The notes under the pieces: model-generated
The model's database searches: none
What the model saw: only the letters and a program-made list of their open reading frames with translations
Told to the model about the DNA's origin: nothing
In this document: positions 30,401 through 38,105 of the stretch, one piece after another
Layout of the letters: each line of letters begins with the position of its first letter
How positions within the stretch are numbered: position 1 is the stretch's first letter
Origin: an uncultured Candidatus Poseidoniales archaeon
Lineage (GTDB): Archaea; Thermoplasmatota; Poseidoniia; Poseidoniales; Poseidoniaceae
Assembly: GCA_905181715.1 (NCBI GenBank)
Contig: CAJIYT010000007.1
Coordinates: forward strand, 1-64,000
Direction of reading: 5' to 3'
Length of the DNA stretch: 64,000 nt
Made by a program: the position numbers and the translations under genes

Positions 30401-31540
30401 ATAATCAAGGATCTTGGATATCTACGTGATATCGAGGGTGATGAATTACTTGATGATCAACAAATACTTGAGATTCTCCCTCAAGACTTCGTCGTGGCAA
30501 AAGGCGCTGCGGATCATTTGGTAAGGACGGCTTGCTTTATCGATGAATTACTCGAACGATTTTACGGCATGGATGCTTTCTATCATGTCTCAGAGCCTTT
30601 AGATCTCGTAGGGCACCAAATCATAGCCCTTGCCCCTCACACATCAGGTGGCGTTCTAAGTCGGATAATCGGTTGGTCTAATACCTCGGGCGGATATGCC
30701 CACCCGATGTTTCATGCAGCAAAGAGGCGCAATTGCGACGGTGATGAAGATGCTATTTTATTATTGATGGATGGCTTATTGAATTTCAGCCGAGAAATTC
30801 TACCAGCAAACAGAGGTGGGCAAATGGATGCGCCGCTTGTTCTTACGACTCGATTAAACCCTACTGAAGTTGATAAAGAGGCTTTGAATGTTGATTCTGC
30901 TTGGTTCTATGAACGTGGCTTTTACGAATCTACACTAAATCAACCTCATCCAAAAGAAATCCAGGGAATGATGGACTTTGTCGAAAGGCGTCTAGGAACT
31001 GTAGCTGCAGTAAGAGGATATGGCTATACGCATAGCTGTTCAAATATTGCCCAAGGCCCTCCTCTTTCAGCCTACAAAACCCTTGAAACCATGATTGACA
31101 AGATGAATGGCCAATTGCAACTTGGACAGAAATTGCGCGGGGTGGATGTCAGAGTGGTTGCTAGCAGTGTAATCAGATCTCACTTCCTTCCGGATTTACG
31201 CGGAAACCTAGTCGCTTTCACCAAGCAAAAAGTCAGATGTTTATCTTGTGGACATTCCTATCGTCGTATGCCATTAGCAGGCAAGTGCATCCAACCAGCA
31301 CGAATAAATTCTGGTTCGCAAAGATTTGGCGGGGCAGAGGGTAAAATGTGCCATGGTAATCTAGCTCTTACAGTAACCGAAGGCGCTGTGAGGAAATACA
31401 TTCAGGTTACTCGTCACGTTATGGATACTTATGGTGTAGACAACTATACCAGGCAAAATGTTGAGTGGTTAGCAGGTAGTGTCGAGAGTCTTTTCAATAA
31501 CGATAAAGCCAGGCAAATGTCTTTGTCGGACTTCTTCTGA
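27467..31540 (+). CDS. polC: DNA polymerase D (PolD) large subunit DP2
   Basis: 1357 aa; [81 protein letters not shown]; no obvious intein. Confidence 0.96.
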   Translation: [1357 protein letters not shown]

Positions 31541-32131
31541 TTAAATGGGTTTTATTGGATCTTGCCAGATTCCTTCCTCGTCAAAGGCCGGGGCTTGTTC
31601 AAATACGACTTTCGAGTCGCTATCTGATTTACTTTTCTTTTGCTTAGACCAATATTTTTTACCGATAATCTCGATTCCGACTATGAGGAAAAAGGTGAGC
31701 GTGAATAGTAGGTGACCGGTGACTTGTATCGCCTTAAATGGTGAAAGATATAGAACAACAGTAGCCTCAACACTACTACTTGAAATTGTGTTTACCACAT
31801 AATCTCCAGGGTTCAGCTCCCCTTGCCAACCATCGCAGGAATCCCCTATAGTGCCCCGCCATGACGCTATTATTTCTCCATCTTTTGTCAAATCCCAACC
31901 AATCTCGGAGACGGTTTCCTCCATTGGAATAAAATTACATTCTAATCTCACAGGGATGCTAGAATCTCCTAGGACGCCCCCGATTACAACATCTCGTTGC
32001 TCAGAGAAATCTGCACCCGAACGGTTGATCGATTGCGATACTTCATTATCAGAAATAACCGCCCAAAGGCCGTTGATGAAAATAATAGCAACAAACCAGA
32101 TGATTTTGTTTTTATCCAATTTGTTCACCAT
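31541..32131 (-). CDS. Hypothetical membrane protein (two predicted TM segments)
   Basis: N-terminal IIWFVAIIFINGLWAVI and later LLFTLTFFLIVGIEII hydrophobic segments; no recognised family. Confidence 0.6.
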   Translation of the reverse strand: MVNKLDKNKIIWFVAIIFINGLWAVISDNEVSQSINRSGADFSEQRDVVIGGVLGDSSIPVRLECNFIPMEETVSEIGWDLTKDGEIIASWRGTIGDSCDGWQGELNPGDYVVNTISSSSVEATVVLYLSPFKAIQVTGHLLFTLTFFLIVGIEIIGKKYWSKQKKSKSDSDSKVVFEQAPAFDEEGIWQDPIKPI

Positions 32132-32768
32132 ACCCTAAATATTGAATTATCTTTTCCATCCATTGCAATTTTTCTAGTTTAATCGCTTTATCTGTCACTC
32201 CGCTCCATTTACCGACATCGTCGGTTTTGAATCCTATCAACTCGATAGAAGTTGGTGGCGCCCCACATGCCAGTGCAAGACAGATCGCCCGATCGCCATC
32301 AGTAAATCCTCCAACGTTGACCATTCCCTCTAGTTCCCCGGGGGTCTGATGGGTTAGAATCAACGGATAATTATCAGAAAAGGTTGCAGAAAACCTCTTC
32401 CACTCCTCTACATTATCTCCGTGGGCATGAAGTGCAATAGGTATCCGATTCTCGACCGCTCGCTGTATGTGAGGCCCTCCATCGGCATCGCTAACCAATA
32501 GGGCCACACGAGAAATATCCTCTATGGCGCCTAGACTACCATCTGCGACTATCAATATTTCAGCAAGTGAATTTTCGACCGCCATGGTTTCTACAGCAGC
32601 ACCGACTATTCCGATTCTAGAATATGCTCCCATGTCCAATTCATAGCCACCGACTAAAGTTTGGCCCATTTGCTGGGCGCTGCTTAAATCATCGGCGACA
32701 TCCCATGAAAAGTAATCCCTAATCGCATTCTGTAATGCGATTTGGTCAGCGATATGATCGCCGGGCAT
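32112..32768 (-). CDS. mptE: 6-hydroxymethyl-7,8-dihydropterin pyrophosphokinase MptE-like protein
   Basis: ILIVADGSLGAI, PLILTHQTPGELEGMVNVGGFTDGDRAICLALACGAPPTSIELIGFKTDDVGKWS; start taken at internal ATG 32768. Confidence 0.75.
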   Translation of the reverse strand: MPGDHIADQIALQNAIRDYFSWDVADDLSSAQQMGQTLVGGYELDMGAYSRIGIVGAAVETMAVENSLAEILIVADGSLGAIEDISRVALLVSDADGGPHIQRAVENRIPIALHAHGDNVEEWKRFSATFSDNYPLILTHQTPGELEGMVNVGGFTDGDRAICLALACGAPPTSIELIGFKTDDVGKWSGVTDKAIKLEKLQWMEKIIQYLGYGEQIG

Positions 32769-33984
32769 GGCTCGTCCAGACAGTGGTATCTCAAAAGAAC
32801 TGATGACAGCATTGATGGTGCGCATGCTTACTTCACCGTCTGTGCCGATGCCGATGCAGACACCGGATTTGGAAGATGAGGTTAGTCTTGCACGTTATCC
32901 GTTTCTTCCTCAGGCTGTACCCTGGATCGCACAACTAGCGTCAGCGAATGGCATTGATCTCGATGTTTTATTGGACGGTGGCGCGTTGGAGTTATCTCGG
33001 CGAAGAGGCCGGATGCGCTTGATAGATACCGTCGATAGCGATGAAGGGGTTGAAGCTGCAGCAATGGGTGATATTCATACTGAAAATGGAAGAGTTCTCG
33101 AGGCTTTTTCTTATTATTATGCCAGGTTGGTCATTTGTGCCAGTGAAGATGAACGTTTGATCTCACGTTGGGCTCAGGCAGAAGCTGCCCGCGCAGAGAG
33201 ATTATTGGCTGTTGATCTAGATAATTTGCCTGTTGTAGCAGAAACCTACATCTCTCAAATCCGCTTGAAAGAAAATGGCCTATGGCAAATCGGTCTGAAG
33301 GATTTTATCGAAATTTGCCCTTCCATCAGCGGTGCCCGCTGGCGCTTACCCAATTGTGATGTGAAGGACGGATGGGTTACCTTGCACGAGGAGAGGACGT
33401 ATTCGTCATCTAGTAAATTAGCTCGGCTTTTACGTGAAAGGATCAAGAGAACTATCCAATCGGGAGCGATTGTGAAAATGGCTGATATAAATACAGACTT
33501 AGCCATGAGGTTGGCTGAACCAGTAGGCATGGTTGTTGGTTTAGTTGCAGCAAGGCAAAGCGATGCCATCGAAATATCTAGTGCTGGAAAAGAGGATTGG
33601 CCACCTTGTATGAGAGGTGTAATCGGCCAATTAGCAGATGCGGTAAATGTCAATCATTATGGCCGGGTATTTTTGGGAGCGATTTCAAGAACTGTTGGCT
33701 TGCCACGGGAAAATTGCGTTGATTTTTTCCGTGCCGCTCCCGACTTCTCAGAATCGGTAACCACCTATCAAGTAGGCCATTTGTACGATCATGAGTACAC
33801 TCCCTCTGGTTGTAGTAAATTGAAACTGAATCACAATTGTCCAGTTTTAAAGGGTGATGATTCACTTTGTGATCAAATTTGGATGGATCATCCCTTGAAA
33901 TATGTTAGAGCAAAACAACGCCGACGAAAACAACAAGCGGTGAATGAAGAGGTTGTTGAGTCAAACAGCGCGCCCGATGATTGA
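32767..33984 (+). CDS. priL: DNA primase large subunit PriL
   Basis: ARYPFLPQAVPWI N-terminus; C-terminal HLYDHEYTPSGCSKLKLNHNCPVLKGDDSLCD matches the PriL Fe-S cysteine region. True start is probably an ATG near 32848. Confidence 0.85.
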   Translation: MARPDSGISKELMTALMVRMLTSPSVPMPMQTPDLEDEVSLARYPFLPQAVPWIAQLASANGIDLDVLLDGGALELSRRRGRMRLIDTVDSDEGVEAAAMGDIHTENGRVLEAFSYYYARLVICASEDERLISRWAQAEAARAERLLAVDLDNLPVVAETYISQIRLKENGLWQIGLKDFIEICPSISGARWRLPNCDVKDGWVTLHEERTYSSSSKLARLLRERIKRTIQSGAIVKMADINTDLAMRLAEPVGMVVGLVAARQSDAIEISSAGKEDWPPCMRGVIGQLADAVNVNHYGRVFLGAISRTVGLPRENCVDFFRAAPDFSESVTTYQVGHLYDHEYTPSGCSKLKLNHNCPVLKGDDSLCDQIWMDHPLKYVRAKQRRRKQQAVNEEVVESNSAPDD

Positions 33985-34029
33985 TGAAGTCGAGTCATCT
34001 CAGGTTCATCATATCCGGGGTGAAATGGT

Positions 34030-35148
34030 ATGGTTCGAACACTTGTACTTACTGTAGATCGTGATAATGATCTTGGTATCAAGACCGCCATTCGCGGGCC
34101 TGTTATTGGCCGTAGGCAAGTTCTAACCGCTGCCCTACGTCTTGGTATTGCCGACCCAGAGGAAAGCGATACCAATGCTATACTCGGTGCTCTTCACCAG
34201 CACGATGCTCTAGCCGAAAGCAATTCTGAAGGCGATGAGGTTGAAATTGCAATTCTTACCGGTGATGAAAAGGTCGGCTTGAGATCTGATCGTGCTATTG
34301 CCGCCCAATTAGAAGAAGTTGTAATCGAGTTTCAACCTGATGTAGCGATTCTAGTCACAGATGGCGCTGAGGACGAGGCTGTTTTACCGATCCTCACTAG
34401 TCAGGTAAGGATTGATCACGTAGAGAAGATCATAGTTAAGCAATCCAAAGGTATTGAAGGAACTTATTATTACATTGTAAAGGCACTTGAAGACCCAAAA
34501 TGGCGTGCTAAAATGTTGGTCCCTCTTGGAACTGTAATGGCCATTCTGGGGCTAGGTGTAATGCTACCAAATGAAATCGGCGGTGTTGTCATCGGCGCAT
34601 TGCCTCTGATTCTTGGTTTGTTTATCCTCTCTAAGGGATTAGGGCTTGAAACAACTGTCGGTAGAGTTGTGCAGGAGATGAGGGAAAATGCCGATGCTGC
34701 AATGTTTTCCTCTCTATTATGGGCTTCAACGGTTTTCAGTGCTATTTTTGCGGTGGCTGAAGGTTTTTCGAAATATAGTGACTTGGTAGGAACAACATCT
34801 TTCAGTTTACTATGGATGTCGGTATTCCATTCTTCTTTGGCGTGGCTAGTGATAGCTTTCTTGACCTCTACGGCAGGATTTTTGATTCTGCGGCTTAAGC
34901 GAGGTTCGTTCTCTGGTCGTCTGATTATGCTTGGTGTATTTGCAATGGTCGTTTATTCAGTTCTCAACAAAGGACTGGAGATTGCAACAAATGTTCTTTC
35001 TGGACAAACATATGAATTCAGCGTCAAAGGTATCTTCGACGACCTTCTTGAGCCCATGATGTGGATTGCATTATTGTGGATTACTACTACCATTTTACGT
35101 GGTTTGAAAGCAAGACAAGCCCAAGGCGAAAAGTACTGGGGAATTTAA
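34030..35148 (+). CDS. DUF373 family membrane protein
   Basis: TLVLTVDRDNDLGIKTAIRGPVIGRRQVLTAALRLGIADPEESDTNAILGALH N-terminus; multiple TM segments. Confidence 0.88.
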   Translation: MVRTLVLTVDRDNDLGIKTAIRGPVIGRRQVLTAALRLGIADPEESDTNAILGALHQHDALAESNSEGDEVEIAILTGDEKVGLRSDRAIAAQLEEVVIEFQPDVAILVTDGAEDEAVLPILTSQVRIDHVEKIIVKQSKGIEGTYYYIVKALEDPKWRAKMLVPLGTVMAILGLGVMLPNEIGGVVIGALPLILGLFILSKGLGLETTVGRVVQEMRENADAAMFSSLLWASTVFSAIFAVAEGFSKYSDLVGTTSFSLLWMSVFHSSLAWLVIAFLTSTAGFLILRLKRGSFSGRLIMLGVFAMVVYSVLNKGLEIATNVLSGQTYEFSVKGIFDDLLEPMMWIALLWITTTILRGLKARQAQGEKYWGI

Positions 35149-35150
35149 AC

Positions 35151-35684
35151 TCAAACCGAGTATAGAGTTTGAGTGCCGCATTGTGGACAGGTTACTTCGA
35201 TTGGCCTTATCGCAGGTATTCCTAAGGGAGAGCCGCACGACTCGCACATTATCGCTTGTTTAATCTGTGCTTGTTTCTCTATTCCTTCAGTAGAAGGATC
35301 ATATTTGAGCCGATAATTTTCTGGTTGATCGATATATCGAGGGGCGCGTGCTATACTCTGAGCACCAGATAAATCCACTACCTCTTTTACAGAAGTTGGT
35401 TCGAAATCTGGAACGGTTTGTTGTTGTACTGCCCCGTGTGCTTTGTAGAAGGCTATTTGTGATTCAATTTCAGTAGTAGGAATTCCCAATTCCCTTGAAA
35501 TTCCGTCCATTTCGAGGGTCAATTCGTATCCAGACATAGTACTTAATCGGGCCAAAAGATTCGCTTGAATCTGCGTCATTAGACATACTATCGGAGGCTC
35601 TTCCCCATTGAATGTTCGTTTTCTTGTTTTATGCTCGGTTGAATAATCAAACTGTGGGGTCCCGACTATTCTAGGTTCAAGCAA
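35151..35684 (-). CDS. Zinc-ribbon protein of unknown function
   Basis: C-terminal IMCESCGSPLGIPAIRPIEVTCPQCGTQTLYSV (two CxxC); likely start at ATG 35576 (MTQIQANLLARL). Confidence 0.6.
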   Translation of the reverse strand: MLEPRIVGTPQFDYSTEHKTRKRTFNGEEPPIVCLMTQIQANLLARLSTMSGYELTLEMDGISRELGIPTTEIESQIAFYKAHGAVQQQTVPDFEPTSVKEVVDLSGAQSIARAPRYIDQPENYRLKYDPSTEGIEKQAQIKQAIMCESCGSPLGIPAIRPIEVTCPQCGTQTLYSV

Positions 35685-35733
35685 TTGAAGCGTTGATATA
35701 GGAAGCGGTCAGGCCACCGGCCGCGGAGGATGA

Positions 35734-36201
35734 ATGATGTCCATCACCAAGCCCAAAGGAAAAGCAAAAGATGTGGTTTCGCGTAAAGATGCAGCGAGAG
35801 CTGTGAAATGTGGTTCTGTTATGGAGCGCCCACATGTTTTGTCTAACAAAGCCTCATTAGCAACGATATTGGATAAAATTACTATCAATAACTGGGATCA
35901 TATCTACATCATCGATGAATATCGTATCCCAATGGGTCGGATTCACGCTGTTGATATTCTCAAGATGATCGCCAATAAAACAGTCAACAGAAATGTTGCT
36001 TGGATGCACGCTATTCCAGCGCAGCAATTGGTCAACATTCCGCCGTTGAAGGTTGGAGTGAATACGCCATTGTTGAAGGCTGCTGCATTATTGCTAACTC
36101 ATGACCTCAATCAGATAGCAGTAGTAGATAGAGACGGTTGTTTGGCTGGAGTGGTTTCACACGCAACCATTTCCCGCCATATTCCAAAGTTTATTCTTTG
36201 A
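35734..36201 (+). CDS. CBS-domain protein
   Basis: VMERPHVLSNKASLATILDKITINNWDHIYIIDEYRIPMGRIHAVDILKMI and a second CBS-like unit ending IAVVDRDGCLAGVVSHATISRHI. Confidence 0.85.
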   Translation: MMSITKPKGKAKDVVSRKDAARAVKCGSVMERPHVLSNKASLATILDKITINNWDHIYIIDEYRIPMGRIHAVDILKMIANKTVNRNVAWMHAIPAQQLVNIPPLKVGVNTPLLKAAALLLTHDLNQIAVVDRDGCLAGVVSHATISRHIPKFIL

Positions 36202-36236
36202 GTAAATATCTTGACACCGACTCTAGTGGGTTGCCC

Positions 36237-37034
36237 ATGGGTTCAACCTCTCCTCGTCTTTGGCAGTATTCACAAACCAACTCGCCTTTACCTCTACCAG
36301 AAGGAGCTATGTTGTTCAGTAATAGAGAACTTATTCCATTAACTGCACCTAAAATGCCAGAATCTGAAACCCTTGACCTCGAAGGATTGAAACAGTGGAT
36401 TGGCGCCCATAAAACCGAAAAAGGCGAATCTCTAGGAGATGTTCTTGATCTGTCAAATAAGCGCCCTCTACTTCTCGCCGGTGAATTAGCAAATCCTTAC
36501 CGCCTTGCCGATATCATGGCTCCAGATTTGCCTCTAATACCAATTCGCCTCGAAGGACTATGCCGAACTTGGTCGGATAGTCTGGATTCGAGAGAGGTTC
36601 AACCTGGGGTTCACCATGTAACAATCGCCAGTAGTCCTGGCTGGTGGGAAACTTCTCATCTGACTCTAATCGGTATTCAAGAAATGAAAGCTCTTGTCAA
36701 ATGGCTAGATGGGACAATTCCTGGTGCATGGCGGCCTATTCGCTCCGCAGAAGGGGTTATTCGCCTAGAAAACGATGCACAGATTGGTTACCCGAGTGCT
36801 GGACAAATGTCCTGGGATGGTATCGAGGAAAGAGTTGAGGTCGAAATGCCAGCAGCAAATGGACCAGCGCTTGACCTATCTACTATAATCATCCCAATTC
36901 ATACAAAATACGGGTGTTATGATAGCCGTGGTAAAATCATTCGCTGTGCTCATATGCCTCAACGTACTTTTCACGACGAAATGTTCAGAAGAGGCTCTTC
37001 TAAGAAGTGGGATACGCTGATAAAAACCCTCTAA
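36237..37034 (+). CDS. Hypothetical protein
   Basis: Long ORF without competing frame; ATG 36237 (MGSTSPRLWQYSQ) avoids overlap with the CBS gene; no recognised motif. Confidence 0.6.
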   Translation: MGSTSPRLWQYSQTNSPLPLPEGAMLFSNRELIPLTAPKMPESETLDLEGLKQWIGAHKTEKGESLGDVLDLSNKRPLLLAGELANPYRLADIMAPDLPLIPIRLEGLCRTWSDSLDSREVQPGVHHVTIASSPGWWETSHLTLIGIQEMKALVKWLDGTIPGAWRPIRSAEGVIRLENDAQIGYPSAGQMSWDGIEERVEVEMPAANGPALDLSTIIIPIHTKYGCYDSRGKIIRCAHMPQRTFHDEMFRRGSSKKWDTLIKTL

Positions 37035-37068
37035 AAAGGCTAAAATCGGTTATTATTATGGTTGAAAG

Positions 37069-37087
37069 GGGAGCCCGGGGGGCTCCC
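37069..37087. terminator. GC-rich perfect hairpin (GGGAGCCC-GGG-GGGCTCCC), possible terminator or leader structure
   Basis: 8-bp inverted repeat with 3-nt loop in the intergenic gap between 37034 and 37125. Confidence 0.4.
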
Positions 37088-37124
37088 ATGAACCAACAAT
37101 ATATACCCGTCCCCATGGTTATTC

Positions 37125-37373
37125 ATGCGAGGAATAGGCTCCCAGAGGAGTGCCCGTTTAGAGAGACTGAAGCTGGAGATTGTTGAATATGTCAGGAAAC
37201 ATCCTGCCTGCTTAGCCGCAGATATTGTTCACTATCTCTCAAATGAACGAAGAATGAGAAACCATGGATTGACCACAAGGAAGATCGGTTTCTTTATACC
37301 CAGATACATGAAGAGCAGTATATCATTCAAGCTCGACAACTCGACTGGGAAGAGGGTGTATTCGCCGATTTGA
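37125..37373 (+). CDS. Small basic protein, possibly winged helix-turn-helix
   Basis: 82 aa, RLKLEIVEYVRKHPACLAADIVHYLSNERRMRNHGLTTRKIGFFI resembles a wHTH layout. Confidence 0.55.
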   Translation: MRGIGSQRSARLERLKLEIVEYVRKHPACLAADIVHYLSNERRMRNHGLTTRKIGFFIPRYMKSSISFKLDNSTGKRVYSPI

Positions 37374-37420
37374 TTGCAAAGTGGCGAAAGGCCATTACAG
37401 ATTGACCCCTCGCCCGGTGC

Positions 37421-38101
37421 ATGGAGATACCTGTTGACTGCTCAAATGATGGGCTTTGGCCAAATCGTCACTCCGGCGAAGGGCAACTCCCATTATTGAC
37501 ACATTCACAGCCCTGGATGATATTACAACCCGGTAATCAAAATGGGTTGAAAGTGCAACTGGATGATTTACTACAGAAAATCGGCTCTAATTTACGCCCA
37601 GGTGTTGAATCGAATGAAACGAATGGTCCAATACATATCGATAAGACTGCTAATATTGAGCCTGGTGTTTACATTATTGGCCCTGCATACATTGGCCCGA
37701 ATGCCTCGATTCGGCAAGGTGCATATGTTCGTCAATATTCTTGGATTTGTTCTGATGCAGTAGTTGGTCATTGTTCTGAAACAAAGCATAGCATTCTTCT
37801 TTCTGGAGCAAAGGCTCCCCATTTCAACTATGTTGGAGATTCTATTTTGGGCGGCGGTGTAAACCTTGGTGCTGGAGTGAAATTATCTAATTTGCGAAAT
37901 GATGGGGGAAATGTCAATCTGCGTGTTGGTGAAGAAAAAATTGATTCTGATTTGAGAAAATTCGGAGCATTGCTCGGTGAAGGCTGTCAACTCGGATGTA
38001 ACGCAGTTACAAATCCAGGAGTAATTCTGGGCGTCGGTTCCTTTGTTCACCCAAATACTACTGTAACTGGAATTCATGGTAATGGCTCAATCCATAGGTG
38101 A
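37421..38101 (+). CDS. Left-handed beta-helix (hexapeptide) acyltransferase, GlmU C-terminal-like
   Basis: PGVYIIGPAYIGPNASIRQGAYVRQYSWICSDAVVGHCSETKHSILLSGAKAPHFNYVGDSILGGGVNLGAG; adjacent to glmM-like gene. Confidence 0.8.
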   Translation: MEIPVDCSNDGLWPNRHSGEGQLPLLTHSQPWMILQPGNQNGLKVQLDDLLQKIGSNLRPGVESNETNGPIHIDKTANIEPGVYIIGPAYIGPNASIRQGAYVRQYSWICSDAVVGHCSETKHSILLSGAKAPHFNYVGDSILGGGVNLGAGVKLSNLRNDGGNVNLRVGEEKIDSDLRKFGALLGEGCQLGCNAVTNPGVILGVGSFVHPNTTVTGIHGNGSIHR

Positions 38102-38105
38102 TCTG

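Noticed and set aside
27467-31540. Intein in PolD large subunit
   Set aside because: The 1357 aa frame shows no Hint/homing-endonuclease-like insert and core motifs are contiguous.
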